Below are positions 1 to 7,502 of a stretch of DNA of 64,000 nucleotides, piece by piece. The DNA is from Paenibacillus montaniterrae. Its GTDB lineage: Bacteria; Bacillota; Bacilli; Paenibacillales; Paenibacillaceae. How positions within the stretch are numbered: the stretch's first letter is position 1; the number at the start of each line of letters is the position of its first letter. The translations under genes and the position numbers were made by a program. The notes under the pieces were generated by a model. The model had not been told where the DNA came from and made no database searches. It worked only from the letters and a program-made list of their open reading frames with translations. The stretch lies in NCBI RefSeq assembly GCF_018403185.1, contig NZ_BOSE01000004.1, positions 186,001 through 250,000 of the forward strand. The letters are read 5' to 3'.

Positions 1-32
1 CTACAATTTTCTAATATTCTTGTGACAAGCAT

Positions 33-72
33 AAGAAAAGCGAATGATCAATAGTCGTAATTGATCATTCGC
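33..72 (-). terminator. Intrinsic terminator of the chemoreceptor gene
   Basis: A perfect 13-bp inverted repeat (40-52 with 60-72, loop of 7) lies just past the stop codon at 88. On the minus strand it is followed by a T-rich tract (CTTTTCTT). Confidence 0.8.
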
Positions 73-87
73 TTAACATCTTTTCAC

Positions 88-2190
88 CTATACTTTAAAT
101 TGAGACAGCGTTTCCTTCAGCGCCGTAGATACCTGGCTCAGCTCTGTTGACAGCAGCACCAAATTATCGCTAACATTCAGCTGCTCAGCGCTTAGGCTGG
201 CTACTTCTTCCGAGGTAGCAGATGACTGCTGGGCTACAGCACTAACATTGCTCATTGCTTCATTAAGTACATTTTGCGACGCTTCAAGCGCTTTAACCGA
301 GCTCATTACTTCCTCCAGCTTGGCAATTAAGCGACCCATTTGCTGCTGTACATTTACAAAGATATGATTGGCTTCCTTAACAGAATGAATTTGCTCCTGG
401 AACATTGGATACGCGCGCGATAGCACCTCTACGGTTTCGACAATTTCATTTTGAATGCGACCTGTAATTTGCCCTACAACATCTATTGACTGCGTAGACT
501 GGTCAGCAAGCTCCCGGATTTCATTGGCGACGACCATAAATCCTCTGCCCGCGCTCCCAGCCCGCGATGCTTCTATCGTTGCATTCAATGATAAAATGTT
601 CGTTTGCTTCGTAACCGCATTGAGCACATCAAGAATTTGCACAATGGAACGTGTGCTGTCCTTCAAGGCGTCAACCTTAGTGACCATTTCACGCGTCATT
701 TCCTCCGTTTGCCCTGTTTTATCGATCAGCTCTGCCATATAGGCTGTTCCTTTGCCGCTCGCCTGCTCAACCTCGTAGGCAGATTGCACCATCTGCTCGT
801 TAGAAGCCAGCACCTGCTTCATTTGGTCGTTAATCGCCAGCGTTATATCATTGCCCCGCTCCGCTTCCACCGCTAAACTGGTAGAGCCGTTGGCAATTTC
901 TTCGGTTGCTACAGCAATTTCCTTGGCGGATATTGCTGTTTTCTTCGAGGCGTCTGTAAGCACCGAAGCTGTCGTTAGTACTGCATCAGCCGACGTTTTC
1001 GTTTGGACCGCCAAATTTGTAATTTGCGTCATCATTTGATCAAAGCTGTCACTAAGCTGGCCAATCTCATCCTTGCGCTTGCGTATTTTAGAGCGTACTG
1101 TAAGATTTCCTTTCGCTCCTTCCTGCATCAGATCACGCAGCTGAATTAACGGCTTGCCGATCGTCAGCATAACAATGATCGCAATCAAAATCGCAATCAA
1201 AGCCGCGGCAATTGCAACCTGCACCGTTAATGTCCGAATGACAATCGCATCCTTTACTAATTCCTCGACCGGAATGCTGCCGACGAGATACCAGCTGGCA
1301 AATGCAAGCTTATGGTGAATGAGCAGCACGTCGCCAATACCTTCGATCGATTGGCTCACGCTATTGTGCTCACTGCCGTCCAGCGCAAATGCTGCTGGTG
1401 TGGCAATGCTGGCACTATCTCCATGCACCATAAAATTGTGGTCCTCATTTACTACTGAAATTTGACTGCCTTCACCCAAGGACACTTTATTTAGTTCATC
1501 CAGTATGCCTTTTGTCGGAATATCGAGCAGCAGTATGTAATGTGCTACGCTGGAGGACGTATTTTTAAGCAAGCGTGCAACGCCAAAGCTCGGCATTGTA
1601 TTATTGGAGGTAAGCGAATTGGCTCGTGAATCAAGCCAAAGCGTACGTCCCCCCAACTCCTGCACTTGCTCAATCCACGGCTCCTCCAGCAAGCTCTCCA
1701 CTTTGGACAGCTGGGAGTTGCCTGCCGTTATAATGCTTAACTGGTCATTATTAACCGGTATTAATGCCATGCCCGCTATATTGTCATTGCCAAATATAAT
1801 GCTCTGCAGCTTGTTCGATAGCTCCTTGGTCGCTTCGAATTTTTCATATTCCCCCAGCGTGCTGCTTTGCAGCGTATCAACCAGCTCATGAAAGGCTGAA
1901 TCCACTAATATTTGCAGTGTAATGTCATCATACTTTTTCATAACATTGTCTAAATTTACTGCCAGCTGGGTTATCGTCTGTTGACTGGATTGCGACACCT
2001 TCGTTTCAATGATCTTCTTCGATTCATTGTAGGCTAAAATACCCATCGTCAGTACACAAGCCAAAATCCCGCCAATGATATAAACAAATAGCTTAAGTCC
2101 TACTGATTGAAGCGGATTCATACTTTTCGTTGACTTTTTCTGCTTTGTCTTCTGCATTTCATGATTCGATTCTTTATGATCGTTCCCCAC
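88..2190 (-). CDS. Methyl-accepting chemotaxis protein with extracellular dCache-like sensor
   Basis: This 700-residue transmembrane chemoreceptor should relay ligand binding to the CheA/CheW array. Visible in order: a basic N-terminus, membrane segment 1 (about 31-53), an extracellular region of about 265 residues resembling a dCache sensor, membrane segment 2 (about 318-342), a HAMP linker, and a long coiled-coil signalling domain. The signalling tip carries NATIEASRAG and GRGFMVVANEIRELA, close to the family hairpin consensus. The start is a GTG preceded by AAAGGGCGG. The gene stands alone behind a consensus promoter and two cre-like boxes, so carbon-dependent expression is likely. The ligand cannot be read from the sequence. 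Confidence 0.95.
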   Translation of the reverse strand: MGNDHKESNHEMQKTKQKKSTKSMNPLQSVGLKLFVYIIGGILACVLTMGILAYNESKKIIETKVSQSSQQTITQLAVNLDNVMKKYDDITLQILVDSAFHELVDTLQSSTLGEYEKFEATKELSNKLQSIIFGNDNIAGMALIPVNNDQLSIITAGNSQLSKVESLLEEPWIEQVQELGGRTLWLDSRANSLTSNNTMPSFGVARLLKNTSSSVAHYILLLDIPTKGILDELNKVSLGEGSQISVVNEDHNFMVHGDSASIATPAAFALDGSEHNSVSQSIEGIGDVLLIHHKLAFASWYLVGSIPVEELVKDAIVIRTLTVQVAIAAALIAILIAIIVMLTIGKPLIQLRDLMQEGAKGNLTVRSKIRKRKDEIGQLSDSFDQMMTQITNLAVQTKTSADAVLTTASVLTDASKKTAISAKEIAVATEEIANGSTSLAVEAERGNDITLAINDQMKQVLASNEQMVQSAYEVEQASGKGTAYMAELIDKTGQTEEMTREMVTKVDALKDSTRSIVQILDVLNAVTKQTNILSLNATIEASRAGSAGRGFMVVANEIRELADQSTQSIDVVGQITGRIQNEIVETVEVLSRAYPMFQEQIHSVKEANHIFVNVQQQMGRLIAKLEEVMSSVKALEASQNVLNEAMSNVSAVAQQSSATSEEVASLSAEQLNVSDNLVLLSTELSQVSTALKETLSQFKV

Positions 2191-2215
2191 ACTTAAGCAC
2201 CGCCCTTTGGATGAG

Positions 2216-2257
2216 ATAAAACGCTTTCAACAACAATTATGTATGTATTCGCTTTCA
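2216..2257 (-). promoter_or_regulatory. Two cre-like (CcpA) boxes in the chemoreceptor leader
   Basis: On the minus strand, TGAAAGCGAATACA (2244-2257) fits the 14-bp cre consensus TGNAANCGNWNNCW. A second box, TGAAAGCGTTTTAT (2216-2229), misses one consensus position. Both lie between the promoter and the GTG start, where CcpA would act as a roadblock. CcpA binding is an inference. Confidence 0.55.
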
Positions 2258-2273
2258 GTTGAAATATACTTCT

Positions 2274-2302
2274 ATTATTTGGGATGCGCATCGAAATGTC
2301 AA
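2274..2302 (-). promoter_or_regulatory. Sigma-A promoter of the chemoreceptor gene
   Basis: TTGACA (2297-2302) is separated by exactly 17 bp from AATAAT (2274-2279) on the minus strand, about 85 bp upstream of the GTG start. Confidence 0.75.
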
Positions 2303-2381
2303 TGAGGCTGTGCAAGAAAAACGTCGATTGCACACGTTTTAAAGGGGAAGAGTAGTTCTCGAGTCATAATTATAGTAATAA

Positions 2382-2440
2382 AAAATCGCCGCTTCCTGTA
2401 AAAGGATCGTTTCTATCACTTTTACGGAAGGGCGATTTTC
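2382..2440 (-). terminator. Intrinsic terminator after trhP2
   Basis: A long, slightly interrupted hairpin (AAATCGCC with GGCGATTT, plus TGTAAAAG with CTTTTACG inside) is followed on the minus strand by a T-run. It lies 36 bp past the trhP2 stop. Confidence 0.75.
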
Positions 2441-2476
2441 TGCACGATATTGCTTTTGCTAATTTATCGCAGATTG

Positions 2477-3733
2477 TTAACGAATCTTCTTGCGCATCAT
2501 ATCCATTGGCTCAACTGGCTGTAGTGTGCGAATGCGCAGCTTTTGCAGCGGATGGCGTGCTACATCCAAGGCATTGCCGTCAAGATCAGTCAGCTCAGTT
2601 ACAGCTTGCTTGAAGAAGCGGCCGCCTGGTCCAACAAATTCAATTTCCTGGCCAAGCTTGAAATGGCTGCGCTGCTCAATCGTTGCAAATCCTGTTGCTG
2701 GATCATAATCATGAACTACAGCAGCGAAATCATACGGCACCGGCTTTTGCTCTTCCGCATAAATATGATCCTCTGCACCCGGTACATCAAGGAAAAAGCC
2801 TGTATTAAGCGGACGATTGGCCGCTTTTTGAATTTCCTCCAGCCACTCCGGCTTCAGCTCATAATGATCCGGATCTGCAAAATAAGCATCAATCGCCTGA
2901 CGGTAAACATTGACCACTGTCGCCACATAATGAATGCTCTTCATACGGCCTTCGATTTTAAAGCTGTCGATCCCGACGTCAATCAAATCCGGAATATGCT
3001 CAATCATGCACAAATCCTTGGAGCCCATCGTAAACGGATCATCCTCAGGCTTATTGACTGGCGCATCCTCCAAAAATAAATCATACTTCCAGCGGCAAGA
3101 CTGGCAGCAGCCGCCGCGGTTGGAGTCGCGGTCTGTAAAGTGATTGGAAAGCACGCATCTTCCCGAGAAGGAAGAGCACATTGCACCGTGGATAAAAGCT
3201 TCAATTTCAATGTCGACATGCTGCTTAATCTCTTCAATTTCTTCAAAGCTCGTTTCACGTGCCAGAACAACACGCGGCAAGCCTTCTTCCTTCCAGAACT
3301 GCACCGTTTTCCAGTTCAGCACCGACTGCTGCGTGCTAAGATGCACCTCCAGCTTTGGTGCAACGCGCTGCGCCGTTTCAATAATAATCGGATCAGCAGC
3401 AATGATCGCTGCAATACCAGCTGCCTCCAAATTGCGCAAATAATCCTCAATACCTGCCAAATCTTCATTATGCGCGTAAATATTCGTCGCGACAAACACT
3501 TTAGCACCATAGCGCTTGGCAAACTCTACGCCTTCCTTCATTTCTTCAAAGCTGAAATTATCAGCGTTGGAGCGCAGGCCATACTGCTGTCCGCCAATAT
3601 AAACCGCATCCGCACCATAGTGAACAGCAAACTTAAGCTTTTCCAAATTGCCGGCCGGAGCCAACAGCTCAGGACGCTCCAAACGATTGCGCTTGCCATT
3701 ATAGCGTCTAGCTCTTTTCATTGCTGTGCTCAT
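2477..3733 (-). CDS. trhP2: U32 family protein TrhP2, tRNA 5-hydroxyuridine formation
   Basis: This 418-residue protein matches B. subtilis YrrO/TrhP2. With TrhP1 it is needed for hydroxylation of U34 in certain tRNAs, a prephenate-dependent modification. The N-terminal ELLAPAGNLEKLKFAVHYGADAVY stretch (given here only as the ELLAPAGN start) begins a TIM-barrel fold. The U32 signature EAFIHGAMCSSFSGRC is near residue 180. Four conserved-type cysteines (GAMC, SGRC, GGCCQSC) are consistent with the iron-sulfur cluster proposed for the family. The older peptidase label is probably wrong for this branch. The partner gene is 527 bp upstream with repeat elements in between, which is unusual for a pair that normally abuts. 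Confidence 0.93.
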   Translation of the reverse strand: MSTAMKRARRYNGKRNRLERPELLAPAGNLEKLKFAVHYGADAVYIGGQQYGLRSNADNFSFEEMKEGVEFAKRYGAKVFVATNIYAHNEDLAGIEDYLRNLEAAGIAAIIAADPIIIETAQRVAPKLEVHLSTQQSVLNWKTVQFWKEEGLPRVVLARETSFEEIEEIKQHVDIEIEAFIHGAMCSSFSGRCVLSNHFTDRDSNRGGCCQSCRWKYDLFLEDAPVNKPEDDPFTMGSKDLCMIEHIPDLIDVGIDSFKIEGRMKSIHYVATVVNVYRQAIDAYFADPDHYELKPEWLEEIQKAANRPLNTGFFLDVPGAEDHIYAEEQKPVPYDFAAVVHDYDPATGFATIEQRSHFKLGQEIEFVGPGGRFFKQAVTELTDLDGNALDVARHPLQKLRIRTLQPVEPMDMMRKKIR

Positions 3734-3773
3734 AACTAACCCCTCCTGAATCTATTACTATACTTGCTTATAT

Positions 3774-3901
3774 CAGCGCTCCGGAGCAAAGCATCCTACA
3801 GTCGCTTTTTAAATCGTAATGCTTTTATTTGAATTTTAAGGTTGCATTACGATGTTAAAGGCGACCCACATTCGTTTTCCGGATGCTTTGCTCCTCCGCT
3901 G
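3774..3901 (+). repeat. R1 palindromic repeat, locus A
   Basis: The outer arms (CGGAGCAAAGCATCC with GGATGCTTTGCTCCTCCG) enclose inner arms (GTCGCTTTTTAAATCGTAATGC region with GCATTACGATGTTAAAGGCGAC region; each about 22 bp), so almost the whole unit can fold on itself. Related copies are at 19166-19335, 44250-44379 and 44433-44557. No coding potential is seen. Confidence 0.85.
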
Positions 3902-3913
3902 TAGCTTTTTTTT

Positions 3914-4068
3914 GAGTGCAGGACCAAGAAGCTTGGACGAAGCTAGAAAACGAGGAGCGCAGCGTAGGCAAATGCTACGAGAGCACCGCAGTTTTCGCTA
4001 GCGTTCAAGATTCGCCGCCGACTACGCTGCGAAGCATCACATCGTCATCAAAGTCCAGTATTTTGAAC
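3914..4068 (+). repeat. R2a structured repeat, locus A
   Basis: The unit reads GGACCAAGAAG, a long hairpin, then ATTCG and ATCGTCATCAAAGT. The outer stem is CTTGGACG (3932-3939) with CGTTCAAG (4002-4009). The inner stem is AAAAC (3947-3951) with GTTTT (3991-3995). The apical stem is GCGTAG with CTACG. The 5' end is fused to R1 at 3774-3901. The stem sequences differ from the R2b neighbour while pairing is kept. Confidence 0.85.
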
Positions 4069-4085
4069 CACCTCTTCCAATGAAA

Positions 4086-4254
4086 GTTCAAAAAGCACGG
4101 CTTTCAGGACCAAGAAGATGGCACGATACTAGAAGGCGAGGAGCGCAGCGTAGGCACTTGCTACGTGAGCACCGCAGCCTTCGGTAGCGTGACATATTCG
4201 ACGTCGACTACGCTACAACGCAATACATCGTCATCAAAGTCGTGCTTTTTGAAC
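4086..4254 (+). repeat. R2b structured repeat, locus A
   Basis: A 169-bp unit with terminal inverted repeats of 19 bp matching at 18 (4086-4104 and 4236-4254). Internal stems are ATGGCACG (4118-4125) with CGTGACAT (4188-4195), which contains one purine-purine mismatch, and AAGGC (4133-4137) with GCCTT (4177-4181). The apical hairpin is AGCGTAG with CTACG. It ends 6 bp before the trhP1 stop codon. The 527-bp gap between trhP1 and trhP2 is almost entirely R1-R2a-R2b. Confidence 0.88.
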
Positions 4255-4260
4255 TACATC

Positions 4261-5193
4261 TCAGTAGACTTGTTCTTTGAAGAAGAATCCGAAGCTCAGC
4301 TCACGTCCCGGATCCTGTAATTCACGAATAGAATCCAGCAGACTTTCATCAAACGTATAGTTTTCAGGATCTGCCAAGTATGCATCAATAGCTGCGCGAT
4401 AGGCCTTCACTACCGCAACATTATATTCCGTTGACTTTAGAATGCCTTCAATCTTGAAACTATCAATCTTCACTTCCAACAGCTCATGCAAGTTTTCCAG
4501 CATGCAAATATCATCCGAGCTCATAATATGAGTGCCATACTCATCCTCGAAAATAGGGAAGCGCTCGTCAGGTCGATCATTTTCCATCAGATACAAGCCT
4601 GAAGCCTGCTGCAGCTTGGCATAGTCCGACTGCTGGCGATGATGCTCAGCATAGCTTTGAACGAGTGAACGCTTGGAATGATAGATTGCCGTCATACCAT
4701 GCACTTGAACTTGAATCTCCAGCTTGCTGTTTTGCTTGATTTCGAAAATTTGCTCCATATTAAGCTCACGCGCCAGCACATAGCGCGTAGCTCCGCGTCT
4801 AGCCCAATAATCGGCAGTTGCGTAGTTGGTAGAAGTCATCTCTGCATTCCAATGCAGCTTCATCGCTGGCGCATGCTCTCTGGCCGCCATAAGCACAGCA
4901 GGATCGCCGTATACGATCGCATCTACCCCGAACGAGTTAATCGATGAAATATATGACGGCAGCTCATTTACCGTCGCGTTATCGATCAAGTTGTTCATCG
5001 ATACATACAGCTTGGCCCCCTTTTGATGGGCCAGCTTCACAGCCTGCTCGATCATTTCCAAATTAAATTGCCCAGCTAGCCTGCTGCCGAATTTCGCTTC
5101 CCCAACTAAAAGCGCTGTTGCGCCAGCTTCAAGCAGCTGCTCACACTCCTCCAGGCTAGCAGCTGTAACCAGCAGCTCAGGAATATATGACAT
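4261..5193 (-). CDS. trhP1: U32 family protein TrhP1, partner of TrhP2
   Basis: This 310-residue protein is a shorter paralogue of TrhP2, equivalent to B. subtilis YrrN. It starts with the barrel motif PELLVTAASLEECEQLLEAG and keeps DSFKIEGILKS near the C-terminus. The segment aligned with the U32 signature reads VQVHGMTAIYHSKRSLVQS, so the cysteines of TrhP2 are absent. TrhP1 is therefore unlikely to hold its own iron-sulfur cluster and may work as a heteromer partner. It follows mltG by 33 bp. The methyltransferase gene trmR (yrrM), which sits between mltG and trhP1 in B. subtilis, is missing here. Confidence 0.92.
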   Translation of the reverse strand: MSYIPELLVTAASLEECEQLLEAGATALLVGEAKFGSRLAGQFNLEMIEQAVKLAHQKGAKLYVSMNNLIDNATVNELPSYISSINSFGVDAIVYGDPAVLMAAREHAPAMKLHWNAEMTSTNYATADYWARRGATRYVLARELNMEQIFEIKQNSKLEIQVQVHGMTAIYHSKRSLVQSYAEHHRQQSDYAKLQQASGLYLMENDRPDERFPIFEDEYGTHIMSSDDICMLENLHELLEVKIDSFKIEGILKSTEYNVAVVKAYRAAIDAYLADPENYTFDESLLDSIRELQDPGRELSFGFFFKEQVY

Positions 5194-5226
5194 TGAATCC
5201 TCACCCCATCTTTAAGCAGACGGCCA

Positions 5227-6360
5227 CTACTCGGCCGTCTGCTTGCTTTTCTCAATATTTTGCTGATGCTCACGATACGTTTTTGCAAATAAGTGCGTAT
5301 TCGTGCCATCCTTTTTCGTAACATAGAATAAATAGTCATGCTCCTCAGGATAAAGCGCAGCTCGGATAGAATCCAAGCTTGGATTCGCTATCGGTCCTGG
5401 CGGCAGGCCATCGATTCGATAGGTGTTGTACGGGCTGTCCAGCTCTGTATCCTCATAGCTTAGCACTTCCTTCTGTTCTCCAAGCGCATATTGAATCGTT
5501 GCATCGATTTGCAGACGCATCGGTTCTGCCAGACGGTTGTAAATAACCCCTGCCACCTTCGCTCTTTCTTCATCCACAACGACCTCACGTTCAATTAATG
5601 AGGCGATCGTAAGCATCTCATGCATCGTAATGCCTAGCTTGTCCAGCTGATCGACCCAATCCTCAGGCAGCGAAGCAAGCTTGCGATCCTGCTCCTTAAG
5701 CAATCTCAGAATTAATTCTTCCTCTGTAATGCCTTTGGCGAATTCGTAGGTGTCAGGGAATAAATAGCCCTCCAGACGATACTTCACATTTGCTGCTTCC
5801 TTAGGCATCAGCAGCACCGTTTCTGCTCCCGACCAGGTGCGGTCCTCGTTCGCAAGTGCAACAAAAGTATCGCGATCGCCCAAGCCCTCGGCAGCCAGCT
5901 TTTCAGCAATTTGCTCAATCGTGAAGCCTTCTGGAATAGTAAACATGATCGTATCCTCGGCAATGACATCGCCGGCATTCAGCTTGGCAATTACCTCAAC
6001 CTTGTCCATTCCAGGTGTAAGCTCGTACTTGCCTGCTTGGAAATTAGCTCCTTCATCCTTCAGAACCAAATAATATCCGAAAATAAAGCTATTTTTAATA
6101 ATGCCTTTTTCCTCAAGCAGCTTGGAAACACTGTTCGCTGACATCCCTTTCGTAATCGTCACCTCTACAGGCTCCCCAGCCTTTGTAGGTCCAAGCTGAT
6201 TCCACACATAGTACAGGCCACTTACTGCGACAACAAGCATTAGAAAAAGCAAAGAGAAGCAAACCCAAAAGGAAACGAGCCATACCCTCGGTTTTTTGCG
6301 TTTCGGCTTTTTTACTTTCTCCGGCTTAGATTGTAGCACTTCCTCGTCTATATGATTCAA
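5227..6360 (-). CDS. mltG: Endolytic murein transglycosylase MltG
   Basis: This 377-residue, single-pass membrane enzyme of the YceG family cleaves nascent glycan strands and so helps end peptidoglycan chain elongation. It has a basic cytoplasmic tail, a membrane segment at about 28-53, a LysM-like region and the catalytic YceG domain. The motif IASLIERE (252-259) contains the expected catalytic glutamate, followed by VAGVIYNRL and LQIDATIQYALG. It belongs to the run alaS-ireB-ruvX-DUF1292-mltG-trhP, though a terminator-like hairpin precedes it. Confidence 0.95.
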   Translation of the reverse strand: MNHIDEEVLQSKPEKVKKPKRKKPRVWLVSFWVCFSLLFLMLVVAVSGLYYVWNQLGPTKAGEPVEVTITKGMSANSVSKLLEEKGIIKNSFIFGYYLVLKDEGANFQAGKYELTPGMDKVEVIAKLNAGDVIAEDTIMFTIPEGFTIEQIAEKLAAEGLGDRDTFVALANEDRTWSGAETVLLMPKEAANVKYRLEGYLFPDTYEFAKGITEEELILRLLKEQDRKLASLPEDWVDQLDKLGITMHEMLTIASLIEREVVVDEERAKVAGVIYNRLAEPMRLQIDATIQYALGEQKEVLSYEDTELDSPYNTYRIDGLPPGPIANPSLDSIRAALYPEEHDYLFYVTKKDGTNTHLFAKTYREHQQNIEKSKQTAE

Positions 6361-6411
6361 TGCTGTACCCCCCTCTATTGTATTGCCAGCCGCAATCTGT
6401 TAAACCTCATC

Positions 6412-6440
6412 AAAAAGAGCGGTGATCGGCCGCTCTTTTG
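6412..6440 (-). terminator. Terminator-like hairpin between the DUF1292 genes and mltG
   Basis: AAAGAGCGG pairs with the CCGCTCTTT arm around a short loop, followed on the minus strand by CTTTTTG. It may partly terminate transcription coming from ruvX/DUF1292, or be symmetrical by chance. Confidence 0.6.
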
Positions 6441-6454
6441 AGATTGCTTTTCAA

Positions 6455-6769
6455 TTAAGGTCTTTCATCATTAACGAATTGCAAATCATCGTAAGCCTCC
6501 GACACGGCTTCCCACTCATCCTCGTCGACGATGCTCTCAAGCTCGATTTCATCTTGCTCGGAAATGACTCTCATAAACTCGACCTCGTCTTCAGCCTTCA
6601 TCGCTTCGGATTGCAAGGCGACATACGTAATATCGCCCCATACAAACTCCTGCTTAATATGATAAGACTGTTCGACACCATCGTCAGTTAGCAGCTCAAT
6701 TTCGCGACCGAAATGCTCATGCAATACGGATGCAGGCTTTGGAGCCGACTGTGGATATTGAAATGTCAT
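6455..6769 (-). CDS. DUF1292 family protein (first of two)
   Basis: This 104-residue acidic cytoplasmic protein of the DUF1292/YrzB type has no established function. It is rich in Asp and Glu, with the family pattern of short beta strands (ITYVALQSE, EVEFMRVISE) and an acidic tail (VDEDEWEAVSEAYDDLQ). Its ATG lies 2 nt past the stop of the upstream DUF1292 gene and uses a GGAGGAG ribosome site inside that gene's end, so the two are probably translationally coupled. Confidence 0.85.
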   Translation of the reverse strand: MTFQYPQSAPKPASVLHEHFGREIELLTDDGVEQSYHIKQEFVWGDITYVALQSEAMKAEDEVEFMRVISEQDEIELESIVDEDEWEAVSEAYDDLQFVNDERP

Positions 6770-6771
6770 TT

Positions 6772-7062
6772 TTACTCCTCCAGCTCGCCAAGCAATGTAT
6801 TGAACGTTTCTTCAACAATTGCCCACTCTTCCTCATCATCAATCGTATAAAGCTGCAAATCGTCGCCATCCTCCGTATAACGGAAGGCATAAACCTCGTC
6901 CTCGTCTTCATTTTCAGAAATCAGAGGCACGACCATCATATATTTTGCGTCAGAGTCATCAACCTCGAACTTCATAATGACCTCGAATTCCTCTTCATTG
7001 CCATCCTCATCCGGGATGTAAATAATTTCTGGCTCTTCAAAATTATTTTCGTGATTTGACAT
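6772..7062 (-). CDS. DUF1292 family protein (second of two, YrzB-like)
   Basis: A 96-residue acidic protein of the same family as its neighbour at 6455-6769, with the ending DEEEWAIVEETFNTLLGEL. The start MSNHENNFEEPE is chosen over an upstream in-frame Met because AAGGTGAGG lies 7 nt before this ATG and the upstream residues look unlike the family. It sits 16 bp after ruvX, as in B. subtilis (yrrK-yrzB). Function is unknown. Confidence 0.88.
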   Translation of the reverse strand: MSNHENNFEEPEIIYIPDEDGNEEEFEVIMKFEVDDSDAKYMMVVPLISENEDEDEVYAFRYTEDGDDLQLYTIDDEEEWAIVEETFNTLLGELEE

Positions 7063-7078
7063 GTTAACCCTCACCTTT

Positions 7079-7486
7079 TCATTTAGAATCAAGATAATTT
7101 TGCAAGATAAGCGTAGCTGCCATCTTGTCAACAACTTGCTTTCTTTTTTTTAGACCGACTTCCGCTTCCGCCAATGTGCGCTCTGCCACAACAGTAGTTA
7201 ATCTCTCATCCCATAGGTGAACAGGTAAATTTAGCTTTTGCCTGATTTGCTCTGCGAATGCTATGCAAATCTCACCGCGAGGACCAATCGTACCGTTCAT
7301 GTTTTTGGGCAGTCCAACCACGACCTCAGAAACCTCATTTTCCTTTGCAATATCAGCAATCTTGTCGAGTTCTCCGCCGTCACGTCTTTTCTCGACTACG
7401 GTTAGCCCCTGTGCCGTCCATCGCAAAGCATCGCTTATCGCGACGCCGATGCGACGGTCACCATAATCCAACCCCATGACTCTCAT
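7079..7486 (-). CDS. ruvX: RuvX/YqgF family Holliday junction resolvase-like protein
   Basis: A 135-residue RNase H-fold protein (YrrK in B. subtilis). The family is linked to Holliday junction resolution and, in some bacteria, to pre-16S rRNA end processing. The start MRVMGLDYGDRRIG is chosen because the acidic motif GLDYG sits near residue 5 in the family and GAGGT lies about 10 nt upstream. Also visible are VVGLPKNMNG, DERLTT and DKMAATLILQNYL, carrying the conserved acidic residues. RuvC is encoded separately at 54119-54622, so RuvX is not the only resolvase candidate. Confidence 0.93.
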   Translation of the reverse strand: MRVMGLDYGDRRIGVAISDALRWTAQGLTVVEKRRDGGELDKIADIAKENEVSEVVVGLPKNMNGTIGPRGEICIAFAEQIRQKLNLPVHLWDERLTTVVAERTLAEAEVGLKKRKQVVDKMAATLILQNYLDSK

Positions 7487-7502
7487 CCTGTACGATACCT
7501 CG

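Noticed and set aside
4060..4080. Repeat linker CCACCTCTTCC as an anti-Shine-Dalgarno decoy
   Set aside because: It looks like the 16S rRNA tail, but the sequence drifts between copies and no transcription evidence supports it.
3774..4254. R1/R2 as ends of a truncated insertion sequence
   Set aside because: No transposase remnant is found at any of the five loci, and stem covariation is not expected of simple IS ends. Not fully excluded, since a genome-wide search is needed.
2477..5193. U32 proteins as collagenase-like peptidases
   Set aside because: Gene pairing, neighbours and cysteine pattern fit TrhP1/TrhP2 tRNA hydroxylation better than proteolysis.
7079..7486. RuvX as the main Holliday junction resolvase
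   Set aside because: An intact ruvCAB operon is present at 52461-54622, so RuvX more likely has another main role.
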